From: Astropecten irregularis | Taxonomy: Eukaryota; Echinodermata; Asteroidea; Paxillosida; Astropectinidae | Reading direction: 5' to 3' | NCBI GenBank assembly: GCA_963971285.1 | Contig: OZ020257.1 | Coordinates: 11,360,602-11,424,601, forward strand | DNA length: 64,000 nt | Part shown: positions 21,511-32,272 of the stretch, one piece after another | Layout: each line of letters begins with the position of its first letter | How positions within the stretch are numbered: the first letter of the stretch is position 1 | Translations under genes and position numbers: made by a program | The notes under the pieces: model-generated | What the model was told of the DNA's origin: nothing | What the model saw: the letters and a program-made list of their open reading frames with translations, nothing else | The model's database searches: none

Positions 21511-24301
21511 AGTACGTTTGGCTTATATAGCCGTGTTCCCATTTGACTTATGGAACTCGTTTGGCCGAGTTCATGCTAGTATAGATTCCCTCGTACACTA
21601 TGTAGAGTTGTAAGGATCGATCTTCTAACTTCAATGCGAATTTTACTGAACCCCTGTCAATAGCAAAACTGCTTTAAATCTGGTAAGGAATGTTCGGAAT
21701 TTCACTTTTGAGCACGGCACACACACATAGTTCAAGTTCGGTGTCAGGTAGCTATAGTATAGTTGTCTAAATGAATATAACCCTATGAACCGGAACCACA
21801 TTATGGAATACCGTCTCAATAGAGTACTACTCGATTCAATCCAGAACTGTTTTTGTTCAAGGACGTTTATACCTGTCGCTGGATGTTTGACAACTGTCAT
21901 AATGGTATCCGAGTGTAGGCCTACTGTACGTGTACAGACGGTCCACACAACACGACACAGCATAATAGCTCAGGATGGGATGATGCACGACACCCCTGGG
22001 CTGGAATAATGACGGTAGGCCTATTATTGATAGAAACACATGTTCATATCATATCACAGCCCCTGCTACTGCTAGCATGATGGGACTAAATGGGAACATC
22101 CCATCATAGTTTCCATCCTTGCCAACATAATATGTTGGCATGTTATGCTGGCTAATAACATAGCATAACAAACAGGTGAATATAACATATACAGAACGAG
22201 CGGGAGTCGCATCAGCACAGCCGCTTGTTATTTTCATTGCTGATTCTGTTCTTCGTATTTCCCAATAATTCCCAACAGCGGTTAGAATCCAACAACTGTT
22301 CAGTTTTGGTTTGTGAAAGGTGTAGCTTAATTGGGCCAGTCCTAAGTTAAGGTTAAGCAAAATTATGCCGATGAGTAGAGATAGGCACTTACCTCTCAAT
22401 TCAGGCTGCTTGTGAACTAATTAAGCCGACTTCCACATCGTCTTTCACTTGACTTTTTAGGATCACATTATAGCGCCCTCTGTCAGAAAAATACCAACTT
22501 TAATACGAAGCAACGCCAGTGTTCGATCTCAGTGTATGGCGCCCTCACCCTATACGAAGCTCTGACTAAGGCTTTGTTAGACTAGTTTGGCTATGGCTGA
22601 CAATTGCACACTGACCTATGAAAGGTTGCTCCAGTCACTACCGTAGCCACGGGCGTATTTGTAATCTCATGCATGCCACACGGCCAAGGTTTGCTTTAGG
22701 ATGTAAGGTCATAGCGCCACCGCGCGTTCCGAGGAGTGAGCATGCAGCCGCGACAGACGATTGCAGATTCTTGATCTTTGCCGAAAAATAAAGATGTGCA
22801 CTTCGGACGAAGTTGATGAAAGTTGGTCTCTAATCTGTTCGTCTTTTGGAGGCAGAATTTCCCTATTTCCTCATCTTTGTCCCTAGCTAAGATACATTTC
22901 GGTGGTGATGATCTGAGCTGAAAGTTTGGTCGCTCGTTTGGAGGCCCGGAAACACGTCCACGATTCACAATAGCCTTACTGATGTTGACTTCTAATGAAT
23001 GCACCTTATTCACTTCGTATCCATATCGTCACCTTCCTTGTACTGAAAGTACTAAAGAGAAGGAACTTAGTAATCATATTCCAATAACACAAAATTTGCT
23101 TTCTCTGTTAGAACAGAACTGCAAACTGGCCTGGCTTATCAGTACCACCTGCTATCTGATTTCACTGGCCAATGGCTAAAATAGAATGTAACGGGTCTGC
23201 CTGGCCAATAAACTGTTTAACCCTGTTAATTTTGACCTCTTTTAAGGATTCGTACTTCAGTGCTTCCCCCGCACCTTGACGATTTTCAACTTGTCAACGA
23301 TTATAGGTTTATTCTTTATCAACAAAGTTAAGTCAATCCGCTCTAGGTTATCGAGCACTGATCAGCTAAGTTGTATGTCTCAATGATGTAACTGCTAATC
23401 TGTCTGAATTTCCTTGTTTTTCTGAATTTGATCTCTTCACTGGGGATTATGTATAAATACCTCTTCTAAGAAATCTTGTTTGTTGGATCCAATTGCAACT
23501 TATCTGTTGGTTGATAACTTGGACGTTTTGTTCAATTCAATTCAATTCAATTCTTTTATTCATCATGATGGCATGAAAATTGTCTTCCCGGTGATAAAAC
23601 GTTAAATTGACATACGTATACAAAGGTAAAATGTAACATCACAGTAAATACAAATAAATTTTCACATTCACATCAAATATAAAGTTATAAAGTTATGACA
23701 TCACAGTAAAACACATACAGCTTCCAAAACACAAGTTAAATATTAAATTGTGAGATTACAGTTAATACACATAGAATTTCCCAAAACTAATCAGAAACGC
23801 ACAGCATAAGTCAAGATACATGTAAATGCCCTTATTATTCCTCCCACCCAAGAAACCAGGCCCACCCTATCTAGAAAATGAGTTGTTATATTGTTTACTG
23901 GCTGATGGCAAGAAAGAATCCCTAAAACGATTTGTTTTTACTCGAGGATATCTAATTCTACCCGACCTATTAAAGGTAACACTGGAATGTAAGGGGTGAT
24001 CCTCGTCGGAAATAATGGTCAGGAATGTCTTTTCCATAGCACTATTGCACAATGAATCTAGATGTTTGACATCAACACCAACCAACCTACTCGCAGATTT
24101 GATAATTCGATTATATTTTTGAATATTTTAAGAAGACAACCCACTGAACCATGCCACACTACAAAATGTTAAAATAGACTGAATAGCTGCCTGATAAAAC
24201 AAATATAAAATGTCATTATGAACATTAAATGATTTCATGCGCCTAAGAAAATACAAACGTTGGTTGCACTTAGCATAGACTTTTCCAGTATTACACTTCC
24301 A
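21511..24301. repeat. Tandem duplication, copy B (uninterrupted)
   Basis: This copy follows copy A directly, with the junction at TTACACTTCCA/AGTACGTTTGG, and ends at 24301 where the same TTACACTTCCA is followed by GTTTAG. It keeps the unoccupied site of the LTR element: CCAAT occurs once at 23081-23085. It shares the short frames at 22049-22399 and 22696-23013 with copy A. I do not recognise their products. Confidence 0.85.
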
Positions 24302-24400
24302 GTTTAGTTTATCATAAATGTGTACACCAAGATATTTAATGCTCAGATACAATGTCAACATAACATTCAACAGCAACAACATCATGACATGTAACGACTC
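23533..24400 (-). pseudogene. Non-LTR retrotransposon 3' part (L2/CR1-like), copy B
   Basis: The same element as in copy A, but extending past the duplicated unit to about 24400 with additional upstream coding sequence (YLGVHIYDKLNW, the end of the reverse transcriptase region). The (GAATT)n tail is at 23533-23553. An in-frame stop and a frame break split the frame. It is 5'-truncated where it meets the plus-strand element at about 24400-24430. Because copy B holds the longer version, copy A's 5' break is the duplication boundary. Confidence 0.8.
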
Positions 24401-24570
24401 ATGACTGCTCCTGTTTTTGTTACCTTTCCGTACCCAAATCATGAATGCCTCCTTAGAATCAGGCTGTTTTCCATCCCTTTGGAAGACAGCAGTTGTTCTC
24501 CCTCTCCTGAAAAAAAAAACAGGATTGGAGGCCAAGGTTGAAAACTATCGTCCAGTAAGCAACCTACAAT

Positions 24571-25067
24571 GGGAGACTTTTGGAGCGGGCTGTCGATAGA
24601 GGGCAGCAAACTACCGCTAACATTAAATTCAGGCAATTAACAATAGATTTTTAGCTTCACATTGCCACCCACCCCAATTGTAATGCCCAAAAAACACAAC
24701 ATTTGGTGAAATTCCTATGTTTGGAGAGGAATTATGTGTTCAGGTCTCGCTTGCCAAAGTAAAAACTTTGTGCACGAAACACTATGCTGTTTGCCGTGGG
24801 CCACCATGATCGTTTGTAACCCGTCCTTTTGATGGCCAATTTCCACATATTCTGCATTTGTTTGTTCTTGGGGAACTCATGTCCTCCCTTGCCAACAAAA
24901 TTGGTCACTGCACAGTATGTACCAAGCATTCAGGAGATTATTTACGCCGGTTGTGTTTACGACGAATATTCGTGCACAACAGCAATGGTAACACAATCGA
25001 CACACTTTTCCCAAGACTGATGAAGCGCGCCCTCTTTAGATAAACAATGGTTAGGCAAAAGTCTCCC
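24571..25067. mobile_element. DNA transposon remnant with THAP domain, inserted in a retrotransposon
   Basis: The ends are 12-bp inverted copies, GGGAGACTTTTG (24571-24582) and CAAAAGTCTCCC (25056-25067). They interrupt a reverse transcriptase frame that is contiguous once the insert is discounted, so the borders are exact. The only possible target duplication is AT. The interior carries a decayed THAP domain on the minus strand. THAP domains occur in P-element and Kolobok transposases. The element is far too short to encode a full transposase. Confidence 0.75.
24732..24929 (-). pseudogene. Decayed THAP zinc-finger domain
   Basis: The frame has the THAP layout: YCAVTN at the start, HEFPKN, then W-K-L-A-I-K-R, a TANSIV segment and a QSFYF stretch where C-x2-HF should be. 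THAP fingers use C2CH ligands. Here the second Cys of the first pair reads Phe (NFVG) and the C and H of the last pair are Phe and Gln (VFRAQ), so zinc binding is lost. It is probably the N-terminal DNA-binding domain of the transposon in which it lies. Confidence 0.65.
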
Positions 25068-25264
25068 ATTTGTCTGGAAGCTGCTTGAGAAAATTGTTTA
25101 TGACAATTTCAATCGCATCTAACCTTGCATAAGCTATCTCCAGCATCTCAGTCAGCATATCGAAAGTTCCACAGTACTGAAACTGCACTGTTGAGGGTTA
25201 AAAATAATATATTATTGGTCATGAACAACAAACAGGTTCCCTTGTTAGTCTTGCTTGACTTAAG

Positions 25265-25396
25265 GGTTTACTATAATCCAAATTAGTATAGGGGTGAAAG
25301 AGCTTTAAATGTATTGCTTAATGCATAATTAATTACAATTTAAATTTACATTTTTATGTAAGTACTTAATTTTGACTAATTTTTACAGTAAACCTT
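25265..25396. mobile_element. 132-bp MITE with exact TTAA target duplication
   Basis: The ends are GGTTTACT with following AT-rich sequence and the inverted AGTAAACC. TTAA flanks both sides (25261-25264 and 25397-25400). Reading across with one TTAA continues the host reverse transcriptase frame through DLSSAFDTLDH, which fixes the insertion borders to the base. Confidence 0.8.
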
Positions 25397-26640
25397 TTAA
25401 GCTCTGCTTTTGACACACTAGATCACAATATCCTTTTGCACACATGTTATAACCACAAAAAATGTGGATAACAACAGAGTAATTTATTTCATACTGCTGA
25501 CATGGGCGCAGCCATCTTAGAACAACCACATACTCTCTAATAACGGTCACAAGAGGGCGCTATAACGAAATCGCCAGACATCAAGTTACTACAACACATT
25601 AAAAACAAAGTTCGGAGTCAGTGGTAAAGTACTCCAACGATTTCAGTCATACTTATCTGGGAGATCTCAACGTGTTTTGGTAAATGGTAAATATTGTCTG
25701 ATAAGCACGACCTTCAAAGGGGCGTTCCACAAGGTTCCTGTTTAGGCCCATTGTTATTTATTCTATATACCAGTGAATTGTTTGACATTGTAAAAGCTCA
25801 TAATCTTCATGTTCATTGTTATGCTGATGACACACAGCTATACCTCTCATCTTCACCTGATGTAGCTGGGAGTCAAGCATCTGCTTTGTCTGCCATGGGA
25901 TCATGTATTAGGGATCTACGTTCCTGGATGTCTGTAAGGGGGTTAATTTTAAACGATAGCAAATCCGAACTTTTAGTTGTTGGCACTCGTCAGCAGTAAT
26001 TAGCTAATAAAGTTAACATAGATGGGATACAGGTTGGGGATACGGTGGTCTGCCCTGTGACTCTTGCCCGGAACTTGGGAGCGTGGTTTGATGTTAACTT
26101 ATCTATGAATGACCATGTGATTAAAACGTACAATTCAGCTTTTTATTATTATTAACACGTGTTAGTACTGAAATACTTGTCCATGTATTCATTAAATCCA
26201 AGCTGGATTATTGTAATTGCTTACTGTATGGTATAATATGATTTTATCATTTGTGCATTTAAACCGTCTTCAACGTGTTCAAGGCTTGTATGTACAAGTT
26301 CTGTCATGTCACGCTTGTCTTTATTGATCTTCACTGGCTCCCAATTAAGTTTAGAATTGTTTTTTTTTAAGATTGTTTTATTTGTTTAATTACTCATAAT
26401 GACTAAGTGTCCTGGATATCTGACTCGGCTTTTTACTGTTCGATCCTTATCTCATTATCGTCTTCGTAGTTTTAATCAGAACAATCCTTAAACCTCCTAC
26501 CACTCATAGCATAACTTCCTTAGGTGTTCAGGCTTTATACTACTACTATTGCAAAAAGTCTCAATTGTTTCAAGACGCGGCTCAAAACACATTACATCTT
26601 TTAAAGCTGCATTAATCTGTAAGTTTTAATATTATTTGTT

Positions 26641-27639
26641 TTTTTCTAATAAGCTACTCGCGATATTATTAAAGGGAGCATATATGATTTGCAAGGCCTC
26701 CAAAAAAATGATTGAGTTTGAGACGTGGACTCAACAGTTCGTAAACAGTGCAAACAATCACCATGGGAAATCTTGGTTCATCAGATGCTGGGTTCAGTTT
26801 TCAAGGAAATCAAGATTTAGTGTCTTTGCCAAAGATACCCACTTGAATTGTTTTAGTTATCCCCTTTCACTCAAGGTATGACGATGGGGCTGGTCGAAAT
26901 TAAACAGGCCTTTAAAATATTTCCACCTTAAAGGCTGTATTTATCAAGAAAATTGTAAAGCAAAGACTGAAAACAGCTTTGATCTCGGGGTAAGATCAAA
27001 ACCATTCTTCATTTTTTATAAGAAAAAATGAGACAGGTTTATTATTTCATGCACATTATTGGTTAGACAAAGTATGAGTGCTTTTTAGAATTTATTGATT
27101 TTACTGCTTCATCTGTTCTAATCTGTAGTACTTTTTATGTAATAATTGCTTAATTAACATAACTTTTGTAATTTATTATCAATTCTGTAATTTATAGTTG
27201 TAATCAATTCTGCATAGCTTTTTATTTTGCATATGTTTTGCTTTGATCTTACTGGTTTTGTATGTTCTAATTTTGTGGAAGGATAGCTGCTTTGCACATT
27301 TTTAAATCCTGCTTGTACAGCGCATTTGAATATGTATGTATAGAATCTGTGCTTTATAAATTCTTATTTATTTTTTATTATAAGGCTTTTCGCTTACGCC
27401 AAAAATCCAAAAATCAGAACAAAACTAAACGCTTTTCGCTGACGCGGAAAAGCCAATAAAATGAAATATGAGCAAAGGAAAACAAAGAACAAACAAAGAA
27501 AAGGAAAAAAAAAACATCATCAAATGTAACATAGGCAAAATAAATTGACAAGAGTCAAGCCAGAAGCGTATGAAGATGGTGGTTGAAGTGGGCATGAAGA
27601 TGATGGAAGCATGCAGAAATGGAACAATTTCTTAATGAG
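26641..27639. other. AT-rich gene-free interval with a partial MITE
   Basis: 26928-27095 begins TTAA-AGGCTGTATTTATC and contains the GATC hairpin (TTGATCTCGG/AAGATCAAAA) of the TTAA MITE family, but lacks a good right end. Around 27372-27455 a short direct repeat occurs (GCTTTTCGCTTACGCC, GCTTTTCGCTGACGC). No gene is visible. Confidence 0.4.
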
Positions 27640-28100
27640 CTTATTATTACTCGGAAAAAGGGTCACTTTTCAGCTGCGGGGACCTTTTTTGATTCTTTCC
27701 ATTGTCAAAGAGATGTCGCCTGAATGATCGTGAATTTGAAATGTTGACGTTTTGCCGTGCTGTTTATATAAGGCCGGATCAGCTATACCGGGGCTCGCTA
27801 TAACCCACGGGGCCTGCTGCATTCTTTCCCGACATGTGTAATAACATTTGCGTATTGACGCTGAGAAAACCGAGTTTGTTATAAGACCATTGAGCCCGTA
27901 TGATTCTTGTGTCCGTGCCGTTGCGGTGTATTGAGGGCGGTGGGCTTTGAACGCGGGCGGGCTGAAAGGGAGGGAACAATGGTTTGATTTGGCTGTTGGG
28001 GGCTCAAGGGTGAGACGGGGCCGCCCTCGCCCTGGATTGTAAGCACCGTAACGAGCCAATAAACAGTCCCCCTGGTACCTATAGGGTGCACCCTTGTCTA
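27640..28100. other. GC-richer repeat-poor block, candidate cis-regulatory DNA
   Basis: It is clearly GC-richer than its surroundings, with no match to any repeat in the window. It contains overlapping open frames on the minus strand (27670-28059 and others) without recognisable domains. Open frames of this length are expected in GC-rich DNA, so I read it as possible conserved non-coding sequence and not a gene. Only comparison with related genomes can decide. Confidence 0.3.
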
Positions 28101-29739
28101 ATCAAGGAGGTATTTCTGACCTGATTTGAGACCCATAATTATGGCGGGAAACTTTAGCCTACCTGAGACTTTGCAGGTGTTCGTCTTTAGGCCTACCGTC
28201 TGATAAGCCGACAGATACACCTGTGGCTATTCCATTTACTAATAGGGGTGGGCGAAAAGGGAATCTGATATGGGAGGGACGGATCTATAATATTCTATAC
28301 AGCAAAATGATGTTACCAACACGAATTTGGGAGAGAATTAATAATCCCTCTTTTCCTTGAGTGATACAACAATCATTACCAAAATGATCTGCGCAAATTA
28401 ACAATTTAACAAATTAATAGCAAAGTTCTTTGCCTTTGAGAAAGATCCTGCTAGGATCGAAACGCGCCAGACCCTACTTACTCCAAGCATATGATATATT
28501 TCAGGTAATTTTGGCTGATGAGCAGTTTGCAGCAGTTTATTATTTGCATCAAATTAACTTTAGATAAAAAAGGAAAAACAATATCCTAAATGAGTTTACA
28601 TGAAGTAAATTTGTGTTCAAATAGGCTGATGCAGGTAAATTGAAAAAGATTAGTTCCTTTGCAGTCTTGAAGTTAAAACACATTCCTGTGTTTATCAAGA
28701 TGTTCCAGAAAGGTGAAACACTCAGAATGTGACAATACAGACCCTGTCGACAGAGGGCGCATGAGATTTATAGAATCGCCCCAAATCTACCTCACATAGG
28801 AGGTAGCACCGATAACGTAACCGTAACCAAACTCACAGGATTAAAGGATTCACCAAAACACACACACAACAGTTAATAACACGGTGCCAGTAATACGAAA
28901 ATATAACACTTTAGGTTTTACCGTAGTAAATATTGGATCAAATATCGAGATTTAATGTTATCTTCCAAATATCGTTCGATGGCTCTTCAGGCCAAGTCGG
29001 GCGGCGGTGCTTATTCAGTCAAAGCTTGTTCGGATATTAATATAATCTTAAGCACTGCGTCTCACACTGTCTACAATGCGAATGACCTGTAGTTTACCAA
29101 AGGTACAAACAAAATTACTTTTGAATATAATGTTTTGCAATATTGTCACCCCCTTGTGTGTGTAGTGCAGTGCCCGTTAATCCTATAGCTCCCTGTTGCC
29201 TGGAGGGACAGGCAAGGAGGCCATTGCCACTTACTTTTTTTGACGCGACGGACAGATTTGAAAACCGCAGAATGACAAAAAAAGGAACAAAGCCGCCCTC
29301 CAAAATTGAAAAATGCCGAACCAATCAGCGGGACAATGCTATTGTAAATACGGCAGGTAATCGGCGGGATTGCTCAATTGTCAGCCCCCCTTTCAAATCC
29401 ACTTTAGGGCTGTTTTTTCACCCTGCCTTTTTCCCTTTTTTTCCCTTTCTTTCTTTTGATTCTTTTTTTGTGCGGTGTTTTTTTGGAGGGGAGGAAGGTG
29501 TTTTTGGAAGTTGCCTGGGTTGTGCAAACACAAATTAGACCGTGGTGAGAGCGGACAATGGAGAGGGGCATCGGAGCGGGGATAATACCGGGCACCTGGG
29601 TCCCGGCTCAGCCTGCCGGTGATGACTCGCATCGTTGAACTCCAAGCCCCCGCGACAACCATCACCTGCATGCAACAACCGAACAGCCTCCCCGAATTCT
29701 GTGTCATTCCCCGACCAAAGTTTAGTCACACCTCCCTCC
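28101..29739. other. Gene-free interval with a gatcGAAACGCG motif
   Basis: Near 28436-28545 it holds a repeat unit with GATCCTGCTAGGATCGAAAC followed by GCTGATGAGCAG, shared with 41290-41440 and partly with 32660-32700. The 29540-29740 part is GC-rich without repeats. An open frame at 29143-29538 shows no domain and is compositionally biased (F/P-rich), so I do not call it. Confidence 0.4.
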
Positions 29740-29885
29740 ATCTATAAAGAATGTTCATAGCTATTTTTGTCGATGTGATATCCAAGCAAACAAGAGTGGT
29801 AACCTCACAAATGTTCCAGTTAATTGTGATGTTACATTACAGAGTTGGAAATAAATGTGCTATTGAATTGAATTGAATTGAATTG
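29740..29885 (+). repeat. 3' tail of an L2-like non-LTR retrotransposon
   Basis: A short segment ending GGAAATAAATG followed by a (GAATT)n microsatellite (29863-29885). This is the same tail type as in the minus-strand elements at 20748 and 23533, here in plus orientation. Confidence 0.55.
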
Positions 29886-30174
29886 TTGGGAGGTTATTTC
29901 TCGGTCTCCTATTAACCAACATTGCCGGGTTAATATTTTCAAATACTCAAGAAACAGGACCTTCATCTTCAGTGGTGAGGAAACTTGTCCGAAATCTTAG
30001 ATAACCTACTCAGCAAACCATATAAGTAAAGATTTGATGGATGCAAATAGCGTATTGTCCATGTACCCGTGCTGATCGTAAGCATGGAAAGTTCAGCATC
30101 ATTATATATCCATATTTTTAAATGTTCTCCATAATCACGCATACACAATTCCTTAGAAACTTAAACGTACATAC

Positions 30175-30540
30175 AGGATTTGTAACATACGCAAACAGAA
30201 ATGTTCACATATTTACGTAGAACTTTCGGGGTATGAAGATGGTGCTGATAGAAACATACCGTTAACATATTTCTGCCTGAAATGATGCATTTATCCAGAA
30301 ATAAGTAAAACAAAGACCGAAAAGTTTTCATCTTGTGCCGAGATCACTCCATTCCTTATGTTTTATAAAAAAAAATCAGTCTGGTTTTCGCTATTTTAGC
30401 GTGACTCAGATGTCTGATTGAGCTCAAATTTTCACAGGTTTTTCATTTTATATACCTGTACATTCTTGATCAGACAAAGTGTGAGTACTGCTGTTCTGTG
30501 ACCTTTACCAATCATGTATTATACCTTTAAACTGAAAGTA
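30175..30540 (-). mobile_element. TTAA MITE family, diverged copy
   Basis: In reverse orientation it contains AACAGAAATGTTCACA, GGTATGAAGATGGTG, GAAACATACCGTTAACA, ATTTATCCAGAAATAAGTAA and a right end ATTATACCT-TTAA. The left terminal repeat is eroded. Confidence 0.65.
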
Positions 30541-32200
30541 CACCAAAAGGAAGATACTTCGTTCAGAATCGACCACAAGAAATATCACAAGTAGACAAAC
30601 TGGGTGAAAATACAATTTCGTTGTCAGTGTGCCAGTAATTTAATGAAGGACAAAACCTTTATTTCATTACGATGTTTGAAAAAAGATACTTAAAAATGAT
30701 CACCTATCAAACAACACATTGCAAAAGGAGAATGTGAATTTTGCAATATTTCGGTTTTCATTGCTTTCCTTTTTCTTTTCTTTTTTCCTTTTCTTTCAAT
30801 AACTATATTACTCAATCGATGATTGTATTTTTTTTTGCCTTATTGTCTTAATAATGTTGTTCTTCCTAGCTCCATGACATGGTATTGTTTTGCTTTTGTT
30901 AGTTTTATTCATTTATTTTATTAATTTTTCGAGGGTAATTTTGTTTACATGTGACTAGTATGCATGTTTGTTTGTTTTTGAGGGTATTTAGGCTTGTTGC
31001 CAAGTAAGATATGATACAAAATTTAACAATTTGATTTCTTTTAATGGGTTCTTTTGGAAAGTGAGGCCACACATAATGGGGGACCGGGCATGATGTATAT
31101 TATCATCCGAGTACAAGCAGAAACAGCGGGTAGTCCGTAGCTGTCAGACCACGCAACATTGTACGGCTAATTCTTGTCAGTTCAACGACCCTTTTGATCC
31201 AACCGATTAAAAACTGTAACTCCACAGAGCCCCCCGAAATCTATCCGAGGTCACTTGAGTTTAAATCATCGCGTATGTTCCAAATAAAACCCTAATCAGT
31301 CTGTGCATCTCAATTCAGATGTATTAAATTTTTAAGAGCCTTAAACTTGTGTATTTTCGTTGTAAATTCGCGGGGCTAGATCGCCGGTGAGGCCCGGGAC
31401 CATGGCCCGGGGTAAGTTTGGGCGGGCCGCGTACCGCTAAATTGGGTGCTTGGGGAATTGTCAGACATTGACCGGGGCGGGTACAACAACCGTTGCCGCT
31501 CCAGCTGGGCAGCACACGGCCCAGCTTCCCCCTGGAGCTACGGTGCTGGGGTCGGCTCTCCGTGCGCCTCCCCGCGGTTACCCATTATCATTAGCGTTAG
31601 ATCGGATTAATAGTCAGACTAAAATAGGGATTAAAGTTTCAATTGGTGAGTCTACAGGCTCAGTAGTGTATAAAGACCAAAAATTGTATATGTACATTTT
31701 GTCAATTTCCTACCGAGAATTTATGTGACGGTTTGGCCCCTACGGTCAAACGGCTATATTTCTATAGGTCTATGACCTTGCGTTCAATTACAAAATAATT
31801 CTAATGATCACATTCATTTGATTTGCTTCCTCTCTTTCACAGGAATGAATCATACTTAGATTACATGAGCAAAGCACTGTGATTTGTCCGGGTAAAGATG
31901 TCTGTATAAGACGCAAACAGGAATAATGTGCCAGCAAAATAGCCCAGTGGAAGATCGTGTGGCATGATTACCAAAGTTAAGCAACGTCGACCGTGGAACA
32001 GTACTTGGAGGGGAGAACAATCATGACTAATTAATGACGATGTTCGTGGGATGTTGATTTCTGGGAATAAAATTCCGTACCATTAAAAAAAAAAAAACAT
32101 TCAAGAAGGAATAGTCACCGTAAGACCAATGAAATCATCAAACAACCACAAGGGAAAATGACTTAATTTAAAGTCGTTGAAAAGTGAACAAAGAAAAATT
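30541..32200. other. Gene-free interval with a CpG-rich block
   Basis: 31360-31610 is strongly GC- and CpG-rich (GGCCCGGGACCATGGCCCGG and CCTCCCCGCGG), in contrast to the AT-rich flanks, and matches no repeat in the window. It could be a regulatory island. The open frame across it (31450-31728) has no recognisable domain. Nothing else is identifiable. Confidence 0.35.
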
Positions 32201-32272
32201 GACTGGAGCGGGATTCGAACCGGCGACCTCCTGAATACCGTACAGGCGCTCTACCAACTGAGCCATCCAGCC
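32201..32272 (-). tRNA. tRNA-like sequence, probably a SINE head or tRNA pseudogene
   Basis: The minus strand folds as a 72-nt near-cloverleaf. It has a 7-bp acceptor stem with one G-U, D arm GCTC-AGTTGGTA-GAGC, and a T arm with loop TTCGAAT (one stem mismatch). Both pol III boxes are present (TGGCTCAGTTGG and GGTTCGAATCC). The anticodon arm is defective: position 33 is C, not U, and the closing pair is U-U. The nominal anticodon GGT would be Thr. No CCA or T-run terminator follows. The 3' extension (AATTTTTCTTTGTTCAC) fits a SINE body. Confidence 0.6.

Larger units (their letters stand above)
24430..26640 (+). pseudogene. Dead L2/CR1-like non-LTR retrotransposon with nested insertions
   Basis: Reverse transcriptase fragments occur in order: a finger region with [16 protein letters not shown] and NYRPVSNL (24433-24570), then KLLEKIVYDNFNR (25068-25120), AFDTLDH (near 25405), [14 protein letters not shown] and the catalytic [11 protein letters not shown] (25715-25850), then a C-terminal region with LTRLFTVRSLSHYRLRS (about 26420-26470). 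It is interrupted by a 497-bp DNA transposon (24571-25067), a 132-bp MITE (25265-25396) and probably a third insertion at about 25460-25600. Frameshifts and stops show it is inactive. The 3' tail is not clearly preserved. Confidence 0.8.

Noticed and set aside
27670-28059. 129-codon minus-strand frame in a GC-rich block
   Set aside because: Several overlapping frames are open there, which is expected from GC content. No domain, no splice context.
29143-29538. 131-codon plus-strand frame
   Set aside because: Low-complexity F/P-rich end caused by a T-rich tract, and no domain.
32201-32272. Functional tRNA-Thr (anticodon GGT)
   Set aside because: C at position 33, a U-U pair closing the anticodon stem and no pol III terminator make a SINE head or pseudogene more likely.
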